Source: Isoetes taiwanensis (lineage: Eukaryota > Streptophyta > Lycopodiopsida > Isoetales > Isoetaceae). From it: a DNA stretch of 64,000 bases. Position 1 is the first letter of the stretch, and the number at the start of each line of letters is the position of its first letter. Location of the stretch: assembly GCA_021234155.1 (NCBI GenBank), contig JAJEKV010000020.1, forward strand, positions 10,172,912 through 10,236,911, read 5' to 3'. Under the pieces are notes generated by a model that saw only the letters and a list, made by a program, of their open reading frames with translations, was not told the DNA's origin and made no database searches. Positions 37,411 to 47,548 of this stretch are shown one piece after another. Both the position numbers and the translations under genes were made by a program.

Positions 37411-37929
37411 AGAGGTTGCTTCATGGGCGTGTACATCGCGGGGAGTTGCGGGGAGGTTCAACATCACGAAAAGTGATCAACACATTGGATTCGATTGCAA
37501 GGAGCGGGTGAGGTCAAGCAAAGCAGCCACGGCCTGGTCACGATCAAAGTCATTTCTCCCCAAGGATCGACATATTCGAGGGGTAGGATGGCGGCCGGAC
37601 TTCGCGGTGGAGCTTGAACTTGATAAATATTGAGCTTCGAGGAATGCATCTAATGCGAGAGAGAGGGTTCGCATTGTCAGCGAAATGATCACTTTGTTTG
37701 CAAGTCCATGGTGGCATTGAGATGACCATCGGTGATGACTAAGCGGTCCGTGGCCCGGTAATGGATACTCTTTGCTGGCGGAGAAAAGGTCTGCCGACCA
37801 ACATTTCATAGTCACGGATCTTCGCCCGGCTTTCCAAACTCAAATTCCATGGGGGCGGGAGATCACCGATGTTGATGTGAAGAAGAGGTGTGGCCTTGAG
37901 GTCAGCGTGATATGGCCATTAGCCAACTT

Positions 37930-39700
37930 GATGTCATATGGGCACGCGAAAGAGTTGTGTGATGCCAATTTGTTTTGCGGAGTTTATCCGTGATGAGATT
38001 TCGCTACCTCCATCTATTTGAACATGGTTGACTTCTTTGATTACCCACCGTGGCATGGGACCGTGGGTGTAGTAGGCCACGGCCCCAACTAAAATAGTTG
38101 GGAGTGGTAATGGTCCTTGAGAGCAGATGAGTTTCAAAATGGTGGCCAAGCTTAAAGGAATTTGATCTTGGCTAGCTCCTCTTGGAGTTCTAGAGGCACA
38201 TGAGAAAAAAGGATCTGCTTTGGTTCCCAGTGCGGGAGTGCGTGGTAGTGAAGCGGCAACTTCTTTGAGTAAGTCAACCTCGGCAAAGAATATTGGGATC
38301 TGGTGAGGCGTGGAGGTTGAGATGTGGAAGGTGTATCTTGTCTTTGTTGAGCTCGGTGGTGGCATGAACATTTGCCAATGTGCGGCCTTGGCCCGGCTTG
38401 CATGAGTTCAAAATGCTTTGGCGAACTTTTGGCATGACATGTGGCATGAGCTTCTCAAGTCGAGTGCAAAAGTGAACCTTTTTTCGTCCTCATGAGGAAT
38501 GGTGTCAAGCGCAAAGGGCAGGTTGCGTGCCATTGAATAATGGTCAAGGGGCGTGATGCCTTGGTCTGGCGTGAAACTAAACCAACCCAATTTTGGCAAT
38601 GGAGGATGAAGTGCCTGAAAAATTTCCTCTTGTGCTTGTTGATCCGGTGAGGTTGATTTCTTTGGAGCTGGTTGATAAGCGTGATTCTTTGCGCTCTTGG
38701 TGGCTTCTTAAGAAGCTGGTCTCGGGCCTTGTTTGCCATTAGCAATCGAGTTGGTAAGCCGTGAGGCGGGACCGATGTGGTCGATTTGTGCCGGGAAGCC
38801 GCACGACGAACTTGTGGAAGTTGAGGACACGTAGGTGGTGGTATGACCCCATTCTTGGCGGTGATAACACTTTGAGCTTTAGAAGGATCGAAGGAGGGCG
38901 TGGGTTGGATCCCGTTGTTGCTCTGACTGGCTTGATAGAGTTGAGTGGGTTGCTGAAGTGGTGGCTGGCGATAGATGCGATTATTCTTTGAGGTGTGGTT
39001 TGCACTTGATAAACCATTTTGTTTGCGAAGCGGTGTGGGATGAGTGCGAGTGCACTCTTTGGGTGGCATGATTGCACATGTTGCATCGCTTGCAATGAGG
39101 CCCGGGCCATTGGTGGAGTTGCACTCATTTGCCAAATGGCCTTGGTATTTGCAAATATGGCACCAGATTTTTGGCTACTGTGGATTAGCGTGTTGAGGCT
39201 GAAACAGTCGTTTGTGGAACCATGGCGGGTGGAATGAGCGGGAGCTCTTGAAGAGCCACGCCTCGGGAGGAAACATTGGCTGAGTGATTGACAAGGTCGA
39301 TAGCCTGCTCCAAAGTCTTGGGACGGTATTGATCATGAGTCGAATAGTTGGAGGGAAGTCCTTGGAGAAACCAGACCAAAATCTGGCTCGTGTGGGGTAC
39401 TCCTTGAGCTTACTTAGCGAGAATGTGAAGTCGATCCATAAAATCCGGGGGAGACTCGTGGGCTCTTGTTGAAGTTCATTGAGTTGCTTGAGATGAAGTT
39501 GATCATCATCCGTGGTCCCATAATGAGACGAAAAAAGCGGTTCTCATTTCTCACCAGTCTTGTTTCCAATGGCTTTTGTTGGACATGAGCCATTGATGAG
39601 GAGAGCCACGCAGGTGGTGGAAAAAGATGTGGAATTTCAAGTTGAGGTTGACATGACCATTTAGGACAGCTAGAGCCTCAAATTCTTCCATGTGGGCGAG
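37930..39700 (-). pseudogene. G2 gag and protease region (fossil)
   Basis: The protease active-site block VQIDGGSE (DGGS) lies near 37,990-38,020 on the minus strand. A zinc-knuckle-like region lies near 39,120-39,170 and gag-like sequence (KTLEQAIDLVNHSA) near 39,275-39,320. Interrupted. Confidence 0.7.
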
Positions 39701-40393
39701 CTTTTGGTCCTAACGGTTTGCCTTTCGTGTTGCCAAAGGTGGGATAAGTCGGTTCGAGTCCGAAAGGTAGATGTGAAAGCCGGGCTGGACAGAACAAGAT
39801 AGTGAGGATATTGAGGTTGAGTTGGATGTGGCATGGTGCCCGAAGGACCCTCGGCGATGAAGGGTGACTGCGTTGAGAAACCTGAAGTAGCCGAGCATTG
39901 GTTTTGAGATCCGTAAGGTTAAAAAGGAAGGGCAAATGGGGGAAACGTAGGGAAAGGATATTCCCGGTAGGCGCAAAAGGAGACGGTGGATATCCGCCCA
40001 CCCCGGGAGATGATGGTTGTGAAGGGAAGAGCGTATGGCCAAGAATGATGGATGTAGGCATGTTCAGGGGTATGAAAGTACGGTTGAGAAGGTTGAGCCC
40101 GATAAGGCTCCTCGATAGTGATGAGGGGACCGAGGTTGTGAGCAATGTTTGCACGCTTTTGGGGCGGGAACCGGACGACAGACAGACAGGGGTGGGTGGC
40201 GCCGACCGAGCCCCTAGACCGAAGATGGCCTCCCCTATGTCATAAGCAGGCATCCATACATGTCGAACGTTCGACGCCGATGGCGCCAAGCGAGAGGCCG
40301 CTCGAGAAAGGAGTTCTTGGCGTGAAATTTCTAGGGACAGACATGGCATGTAAGAAAGTAGGATGGAATGGACGCACTCCGAACGGGCGCCGG

Positions 40394-40958
40394 TGTTTGG
40401 GGGTCCGGGTTCGGAACTCGAAGATGACCCCCGCGGAGGACCCGTGGATCTAACAGAGAGTCGGGGGACTATGTCACGCGGGATTTGCAAGAAGAGAAGA
40501 AAAGTAACAAATGAGAGAAAAATGATAAGCTTCCTTGATATCAATGAACATACATGAGCTCTAATAGAGAGAAAAAATCGAAGGAGACAAGACTCAAAAC
40601 TCATCTAAAAACTCGTGTGCTAGCTCTACTCATATATATAGTACAATGGCCTTTGGCCCAATATAAACACTCGGCCCGATCTCGGTGCCGACTCACGGAA
40701 GGAGGCCTGATTCTGAGGAATGTTGGCGGTGCCTCTTGAAGTGCACCTAGAATCTTGGCCCGGCCTGCCGGCGGTGGCGAGGAACGTCACTTGTCCGGCG
40801 GCCTCTTGTTGTTGACCCGCGGGCTTTGATTTGCGTGGTACTTTGCTTGGTCTTCTGGCGAGCCTTTGATGGCTGACGTGGCTGGCCCGAGGATCCTTGA
40901 GCTTGACCTGGTGCATTTGTATGCATGAATAGTCTGTACCGGGAGGCCGGGACTAACG
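40394..40958 (-). repeat. G2 LTR (5' LTR of the element)
   Basis: Direct copy of 30,051-30,629. It contains TATATATAG near 40,632-40,640 and is preceded on the plus strand by a primer-site complement (GGGCGCCGG). Confidence 0.88.
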
Positions 40959-40963
40959 GTTTG

Positions 40964-41900
40964 TTCGCATCTCGCCTCTAAAAAAGCGCTGTATCTCTTT
41001 GTTCCGACTTGCTTGCTGCACCTATGGTCTCTGCTCGCTTGATTGCTCGTTTCCTCGGTTTCATTCAGTCCTTGCGTCTAGTTTTTGGCCACCTGTGTGC
41101 TGTTTTAACCTCAGGCCTTCACTTGGATCTTCGCTGCTCTGAGCTTTGGGACACTCCTTTTCTGCTTTCCCCCCTCTCACGTCTTGAACTGTGTCTTTGG
41201 CAGACTATTGTGTTCAGGTTTGACCGTTGTCCTCTTTGGCCCCCTCTCCTCACTAAAGTCACCCTCGGGTTTGATGCTAGCGATGAGGGTTGGGGTGGTT
41301 GGTTGTCTATTCCGGGTACACCTGTGCTCTCTTTTCATGGCCTTTTTACCGCATCTGAGTGTCTTCAGTCCTCGACATGGCGTGAGTTGTGCCGCCCTGC
41401 TCCAATTGTTGCAAACATTTTGCTAGCCTCCTCTTCAACTCCATTGTAGTTGCTCGTGGTGATAATCGAATAATGTCGGCGTTTTTATTGCAAAAAGGGT
41501 GGTTCCTCGTCTCCGTTCTCCATCCGCTTTTTAATCGAAGCTTTTCATTTTCTGTTATCACCATAGGATTCAACTCGAGCCGTTGTGGGTTCCCGTTTAG
41601 AAAATGAGTGGGCTGACTATTTGTCTAAGATTTGTAAGTTTGATGAGTTCTCCCCTTTCCTCACGAGGCTTTTAGCTTGATTGAGTCTCGATGGGGCCCT
41701 CATCATGTCGACCCGCTTTGCTAGTCCGTCTAATGCTTTACTTCCGTCTTCAATACCAAGGATGCTTACCCCCGAATTCCCGATGCTTTTTCCTACAATT
41801 GGCTTGTTCAATAATTTTCTGCTTTCCTCCACGCCTCCTTAGTCCTATTTGTCTTGCACCATGCTTCGCCTTTGCCATGCTGGCTTAACTTTGGTTGTTT
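40964..41900 (+). pseudogene. YR retrotransposon RNase H region (fossil)
   Basis: After G2 the YR element resumes. Segments carry FDASDEGWGGWL (about 41,270-41,305), QSSTWREL, EWADYLSK (41,606-41,629) and WGPHHVD (41,692-41,712). The pair of an AD-LSK block and a WGPH-VD block is the recognised signature of the DIRS-class RNase H region, not of gypsy or copia. Interrupted. Confidence 0.8.
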
Positions 41901-42299
41901 TTTCATGGCCTTACGCCCTTGGGCGTTGGTGGCTTCTAACCACGAACTCGGCAGCCATTTGTGATAGATGCTTTGTTTTTCATGAGTTTTCTCGCGTTGC
42001 TTCCGTCGGTCTCGCGTCTTGCGGTGAAAAGCGACATGTGGCATTATTTGCTCTATTTGTGTATTTGAATAAGGTTGGTGATATGTTTTGGTTCTAATTA
42101 TATGTTTATGTGGTGTGTGTTCGGATGTCTTACCGCATTTTTCCATGATATCGCTTTTTTTGTAGCTCCTATCCTCACCTCCCGTTCTTCAATCCCGCTA
42201 CTTCTACCCTTCTTGCTTATATACCTCCGTTTGGCGGGCGATTTTGGTCTTGGTGCTTGTCCCATGGTGCCCCTTTCCTTCTGCTTCATCCATCCATGT

Positions 42300-43085
42300 C
42301 GCTGACCTTCTTCGGCTTCTTACGTGTCATCTACCGCTAAGCGCCTGCGCCTCGATGGGTGGTGCTTCTCGCCATCTCATTTTTTCTGACTGATTAATGC
42401 CCGCGTCTCGGGTGTTGGGTCCCTTTATCCTCATTGGTCCGTAATCGCCCCGGCTTGGGTCCACACCCGTCCACGGTTGCCCCTCCACGCTCGCTCACGT
42501 CCCGTCTTGTGATGTTGTCCTTTGCCCGACCCATGCGGAATGGCGTGACTTGATGAAGGCCTCTTTAGTTACCTTATGTTTTCTTTGGCTTTCTCCATAT
42601 TTCCGAGGCCCTTCATTTTAAATTGGCGGCACGACCTTTTTCCAGATCATGTCTGCGTGGCAATCCGAAGTCTAAATGTGACCAGGTTGGGGCGGCCAGA
42701 AGTCTTGATTGCCGCGTCGGCCGGTTCGGTCTCTTGCCTGTCCATCTCTTGCGGCGCTTGCTTTTTCGCTTGCTCATTCCATGTCATTGATCCTCCCGAG
42801 GGTGGAACCTTGTTTGATCCTCTTTGTCCTCTTAATCGGTGCTTTGTCTTACTCCACCGCGTGCATGGTGGTTTGAGTGCTAACGCCGCGCCGGTTTAGT
42901 TCCCGATCTTTTTGGCACTCATCGCGGGCATCGTGGGGGGCCACGGGCGGCCTCTCTTGACTGCTGCGGTTTTGTATGCGAGGTGGTTAGCTCTCTCGGC
43001 CATTGGCATTCTCGCTTCTTCTCATGCTCGCTTCACGGCCCTACCCGGTGTTGAAGAGCATCTCAGCGTCTCTCGCAATCTCGGC
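42300..43085 (+). pseudogene. YR retrotransposon tyrosine-recombinase-like region (fossil)
   Basis: One frame from about 42,907 reads H-R-G-H-R-G-G (near 42,919-42,939) and, some 25 residues later, LGHWHS (42,995-43,012). This fits the HxxR and LGHW catalytic blocks of tyrosine recombinases in DIRS and Crypton elements. The expected final tyrosine would lie just before repeat B1, but I cannot place it confidently. Upstream sequence from 42,300 is likely the N-terminal part but has no clear motif. Confidence 0.6.
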
Positions 43086-43120
43086 CGTGATAGTTGGAGG
43101 TAGGTTCCTCTTTATGTCTG

Positions 43121-43151
43121 GGTTATTGTTGTTTTGCAAAGGACCTTTCCC
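43121..43151 (+). repeat. YR retrotransposon B1 repeat
   Basis: 31 bp (GGTTATTGTTGTTTTGCAAA then GGACCTTTCCC) identical to B2 at 43,961-43,991. It is followed by TACAA and then directly by A2. Confidence 0.92.
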
Positions 43152-43156
43152 TACAA

Positions 43157-43369
43157 TGCTATGGTTCTCTTCTTATATAGAAGAGAACCATCATTCTGGG
43201 AAAGGGCGTCATTTTAGCGTCATGCTATTTTGGGCGTAGGAGTCATCTTTGCCTGAGCTTTCTTTGGCCCATGATTTCTTTTCTTTCATGCGCTATATAT
43301 CCTCAGCTTCCAAGCAATTCTCATCGGCGTTTCCCTTGAGCTGAATTCTCTTTGTTCCAGTGTTTCCCT
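43157..43369 (+). repeat. YR retrotransposon A2 repeat
   Basis: Direct repeat of A1, carrying the same 31-bp palindrome at 43,161-43,191. The ~590 bp from its end to B2 have no counterpart next to A1 or B1. Confidence 0.9.
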
Positions 43370-43960
43370 CCCTCCCTCCTCTATGGCGGATCGCGTGGTT
43401 TTTGTTCACTTGGTTTTGGTTGGTTTCTGTTTATCCCGCCTCGTGGGGGCTGATTCTCCCCTTCTCTTTTATCTTGTTGAGAATTTGGTGGCCTCCCCAA
43501 TGTCAGGTAGCACTTGTCGCTGCGGAGGGCACCTCGGGGTTGACCCCCGGGGTCGGGCCTAGTCTATCTTACTCTCACTCTCTCTCGGCGTAGCTATGCG
43601 CTTCCGAGTGATCCATTTTCTCTCGTTTTTCCATTCATTCTTTTTTCTTTTGTCATACGTTTGTTGATGCTTGGCCCGTCAAGCTCCTAACTCTTTGTCT
43701 TGTCTTAACTTTCCATGAGGTCTGTTGTGTGTAGTAGCTGGCCGGTCCTGGCGGTTCCCGAGCGGTCTCTACGTGTTTGGGGGTCGGGTTTTGGGGTCCG
43801 AAGTATTCGATGGGGTGGCGGAAATGATGCTAGTTGGTGGTGTCGTCAAAGCAGTTTGGTGGTCACGTATGCTTCGAGAAGGAGCTTTTGATGCTTAGCT
43901 TGGGGGTGTTTTTGGCTCCCTCGGATGATTCTCTGATCTTTATTGTTATTCACTCATATC
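43370..43960 (+). other. Unique 590-bp spacer between A2 and B2
   Basis: In classic split-direct-repeat elements the A2 and B2 copies are adjacent. Here a 590-bp segment separates them. It has no recognisable gene and no clear similarity to the rest of the element. Confidence 0.45.
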
Positions 43961-43991
43961 GGTTATTGTTGTTTTGCAAAGGACCTTTCCC
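43961..43991 (+). repeat. YR retrotransposon B2 repeat (right end of element)
   Basis: Identical to B1. The copia sequence resumes at TAGAAT immediately after it. Confidence 0.9.
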
Positions 43992-45240
43992 TAGAATTAT
44001 GGCATAACAGGTTAGCTCACACACATTATCACAATCTAAAAACTTTACAAAAGCTTGGGGTTATTAATTGCAGGACAAAGTAAAAGAAGATCCAATGTGT
44101 GAAGGATGTGCAATTGGAAAATTGAACAGATTACCATTCAAAAAGAGGAAATCAAAAGCAAGTCAAGCTTTAGAACTTATTCATACAGACCTATGTGGTC
44201 CTCTGAATGTAAGAAGCAGGACTAATCACAGATATTTTATTACATTCATTGATGACTATAGCAGAAAATGCAAAATTTATTATTTGACAAGAAAATCTCA
44301 AGCATTACAAGCATTCAAACAAGTTGTGGCTGAAGTTGAAAGAGAAACTAGTCTAAAAGTCAAATGTATTAGATCCCATTGGGAGGAGGAGAATACTTGT
44401 CAAAAAAATTCAGAAGTTTTTGCATAAATCATGGTATCAAAAAGACAACTAACTTGGGTGATTTAGTCCTCAACAAAATGGGATTCTTTGAAAGAAAGAA
44501 TAGGGCAGTTTTTGGATGCATGAAGAGCAATGCTAAAGCAAAGTGGTTTACCAAGAAACTTATGGGAGGAGGCTTTGAGAACTGCAATTCGAATTCAAAA
44601 CATGCTGCCATCTGCAAGTATAAAAGGTAAGATACCTAATCTAGTTTGGAATCCTCATGAAAAATTGAATTTTGACTGGCTTAAAACATATGGTTATTTA
44701 TGTTATGTCCACAAACCAATAGAATTGAAAAAGAAATTGGATGACAAGGCAGAGATTGGTTTTCTTGTTGGATATGATTCTGAATCAAAGGGGTAATGGG
44801 ATTTTCATTCCGTAAAAAAAACAAACTATTATTATTAGCTGAGATGTTTTATTTGATGAAAAGGTTGTCTATAAGGACAGATACAACAAAGGAGTCAGAA
44901 TCCAGGAGCAAACCTCTTTTGTAAATGAGAATGAGGTAGATCTAGATGATAATGGAGATAAGGAAAATACAAATAATGATACACATGACACACTCTCAGA
45001 CATGGAACATATAAGTGCGTAAAATGGGGAAAAAAGAAATGGTAGTGAAAACTGAAAATATACACGAGGCAGAAAATGTTCAAGAAAAGTATGGTGAAAA
45101 AAGAGAAAATACTCAAGCCTCGAGAGGTTGATTGAAGAGGCAAGGCTAGGGAAAATGCAATATGGAAGAACCGAAGAAGGTAAAAAGGCATTTAATTGAA
45201 AGGAAAAGGAATTACCATATGAACAAATTATGACTATTCG
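43992..45240 (+). pseudogene. Copia integrase region (fossil)
   Basis: The copia body resumes with a pre-integrase block and the zinc-binding CEGCAIGK (about 44,099-44,122). It continues with the integrase core around ELIHTDLCGPL (44,173-44,205) and FIDDYSRK (44,245-44,268). Downstream sequence up to 45,240 is the less conserved integrase C-terminus and linker, rich in Glu and Asn. Interrupted in a few places. Confidence 0.8.
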
Positions 45241-45264
45241 AAAATGAGCTAATACCGTAAACTT

Positions 45265-46791
45265 TTGAAGAAGTGCCTTAATAGTGTGAATAAAATTGAA
45301 TGGCTAAAATCTATGGAAGATGAGTTGACATCTTTAAAGATACAAAAAACTTATGATCTTGTCAAATCAGAAAAAGGAAAAAATATTATTGGAAGCAAGT
45401 GGATATTCAGAATTAAACAAAACCCTGATGGCACAAGGAAATACAAAGGAAGATTAGTAGCACTAGGCTTTACTCAAAAAAAGGGAAGAGATTATGAGGA
45501 GACATACTCACCAATTGTCAAACTTACCAGCATTAGAATTCTTTTAGCAATGGCAAATGCTCTAGGATTGGAATTACATCACATGGATGTAAAAGCTGCC
45601 TTCTTAAATGCTATTCTTGAGGAAGAAGCCTACATGAAACAGCCACCTGGATTTGAAGAAGATAAAAGCATGGTCTGGAAATTAAACAGGGCTGTCTATG
45701 GACTAAAACAATCTCCAAGGGAGTGGTATCTATGTATGGATCATTTCTTGAAGGAACAAGGTTTTGAAAAATTAAAAAATGATGGAAACCTATACAGATT
45801 TGAAAAAGAAGATGGTTTTTGCATTGTTGCACTTTATGTGGATGATTGTATTATGGTAGACAACTCTATGAGTATATTGGATGAATGCAAAAATATTCTG
45901 AAATCACGGTTTCAAATGACTGATCTTGGTGAGTTGAAGAAGTTTCTAGGAATAGATGTGATCAGAAACAAAGAAGGAAAGACTTTAAAGTTGAGTCAAA
46001 ATAAACATGTGGAAAACATGCTGAATAGATTTAATCTGGAGAATGCAAATGCAGTAAAGATTCCAATGCTACCAGGTCATAGGTTGACTGACAATCAAGA
46101 GCAAACTGACAAAGAAATAGCAGACATGGAACTTATTCCTTATAGGGCTTTAGTTGGCTGTTTGCTATATTTGGCAAACAGTACTAGGCCTGACATAGCT
46201 TATGCAGTAAACATATTAAGCAGAAGATGTCACAATCCTACCAAGGAACTTTGGGAAGCTGGAAAACGAGTGCTCAAATACTTGAAAGGTACTCAAAATC
46301 ATGGAATTTGTTATACCTCTGATAGTTTGAAATTGTTTGCATATAGTGATGCAGATTGGGGAGGTGACTTAGAATGTAGAAAGTCAACTTCAGGGTATGC
46401 AATATTTCTGGCTGGGGGAGTTGTAACTTGGAGATGCAAAAAACAGTCAGCCATGAGTTCTGCTGAAGCAGAATATGCAGCAGCCTCTCTAGTAGCCAAG
46501 GAGATTGCTTGGTTAAAAAGGTTATTAAATGAATTAAATTGTGAACAGGTTGAAGCCACTGAAATCTTCACAGATAGCCAGAGCTGCATTGCAATAGTGA
46601 AGAATCCAGTTGCATATGAAAGAACAAAGCATATCGAGCTCAACATCCACTTTATCAGAGATTTAGCAGAAAAGAAGGTTATTCAAATGAGGTATGTAAA
46701 AACTGCAAATCAAACAGCTGATATCTTGACTAAAGCTCTTGCAGAAAATAAATTTAAGCAGTTCAGAAACTATCTTAATGTTATCAACTAA
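45265..46791 (+). pseudogene. Copia reverse transcriptase and RNase H (fossil, long open frame)
   Basis: An uninterrupted 508-codon frame. It contains the RVT_2 start (NKIEWLKSMEDEL), GSKWIFRIK, the catalytic YVDD (45,834-45,845) and an RNase H with YSDADWGGD and SSAEAEYAA. The C-terminal DILTKAL tail is typical of plant copia polyproteins. The intactness of this half contrasts with the rest of the element. I label it as part of a broken element, not a host gene. Confidence 0.93.
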
Positions 46792-46808
46792 AGAAGCTGA
46801 AGGAGGAG
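46790..46808 (+). other. Copia polypurine tract
   Basis: AAAGAAGCTGAAGGAGGAG is purine-rich and abuts the TG start of the 3' LTR, as required for plus-strand priming. Confidence 0.8.
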
Positions 46809-47548
46809 TGTTAATGTTTGGTCAGCTTAGGGTTGATAACAAAGTGCATGGTTGTCTTCTCCAAAGTTGCAAATTCATAGTTGCAGCTTAACAAATCCTT
46901 GAGCCTAAGATTTATTCAACATTGAAGTGTTTATTCTTAATTTTATTAAACCTATGGTTCAATGGTTGAAGGAGAGCCGATTTCTTCTAGTATGCATGTG
47001 GGATAATTGCAAAGAGCCGATTTACTCACACATACATGTGGGATAACGTAGAACACGGTTTCTCTAAGTTTAGCAGGTTGTTGATTTGGATATCTCTCCC
47101 TACAATCAGGAATGAAGATATATATACTCAAGGAGGAGCTAGCAATTTGACGGGCAAGCACATAAAGATTTTGAGCGGATTTTCTAAGGCAGGGGTTCGT
47201 GGTCAACCTAGCTACTGATATTTGGGTCCATCGGTGAGCTACGCTATGAACTTATAAGATTTTACTAATGGTTTAATTGTTTAAGTTAATTGCTTGATCA
47301 AATTTTAGACATTGAAAATATGATCATGAAGTGACCTTATGAACTTATAAGATTATTACTAGATCATTTCTAGTTGAAGCATTATTTATACTTGTTTAAT
47401 TGAACTTGGGATTAGTGACCATCTTTTGGCTCCCAAGTTTAAGGAAAAGTAAGAATAAAGAAGTTGGAAACAAGTAGTTCTTCAAGTTGTTTTGCTAGAC
47501 ATTGTTCCAAGTTAGAATTGTCAAGTGTTGACTAGTCCTTTTCTAACA
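46809..47548 (+). repeat. Copia 3' LTR, full length (740 bp)
   Basis: Begins TGTTAATG and ends TCTAACA, giving TG...CA ends. The target duplication AATTG follows at 47,549-47,553. It contains a direct repeat of about 40 bp (AGAGCCGATTT...CATGTGGGATAA) at about 46,973-47,045. The same LTR start occurs at 63,976. Confidence 0.92.

Larger units (their letters stand above)
30051..40958 (-). mobile_element. Ty3/gypsy LTR retrotransposon G2 (fossil), sister of G1
   Basis: Direct LTRs (30,051-30,629 and 40,394-40,958) flank a 9.8-kb body in minus orientation, with the target duplication GTTTG at 30,046-30,050 and 40,959-40,963. The internal order and accessory region match G1. A primer-site-like sequence (minus strand CGGCGCC) abuts the right LTR and a purine tract abuts the left LTR. 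Coding regions are multiply interrupted. It sits inside the reverse-transcriptase/RNase H part of the YR retrotransposon and is the innermost layer of the nest. Confidence 0.92.
24163..43991 (+). mobile_element. YR (DIRS-class, PAT/Ngaro-type) retrotransposon (fossil), split by gypsy G2
   Basis: The ends are split direct repeats in the order A1 (24,163-24,381), internal region, B1 (43,121-43,151), A2 (43,157-43,369), B2 (43,961-43,991). This is the arrangement known from PAT/Ngaro/kangaroo elements. Internal parts in order: gag-like frames with a CCHC knuckle, reverse transcriptase with YVDDI, DIRS-type RNase H with EWADYLSK and WGPHHVD, and a tyrosine-recombinase-like block. No methyltransferase domain was seen. 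Without G2 the element is about 8.9 kb. TAGAAT flanks both ends, and TACAAT sits at the internal B1/A2 junction. RT to YR carries many interruptions. This element type is rarely described in land plants. Confidence 0.82.
22400..47548 (+). mobile_element. Ty1/copia LTR retrotransposon (fossil, 5' LTR truncated, split by a YR retrotransposon)
   Basis: The element reads left to right: partial 5' LTR, primer-binding site, gag, zinc knuckles and protease, then the 19.8-kb insertion at 24,163-43,991, then integrase, reverse transcriptase, RNase H, polypurine tract and full 3' LTR. The 3' LTR is followed by AATTG. The copia copy starting at 63,976 is preceded by AATTG, so both appear to descend from one insertion into a CACTA transposase gene, later duplicated. 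The outer left end was lost by a deletion. The left half and integrase region carry a handful of interruptions, while the reverse-transcriptase half is a long open frame. Confidence 0.92.

Noticed and set aside
24163-43991. Interpreting the A repeats as ordinary LTRs of a gypsy element
   Set aside because: The right side shows B1-A2-B2 order rather than a single LTR, the RNase H and recombinase motifs are DIRS-class, and no integrase core was found.
44895-45191. 98-codon minus-strand frame
   Set aside because: Phe/Tyr/His-rich shadow of the purine-rich copia integrase linker on the plus strand.
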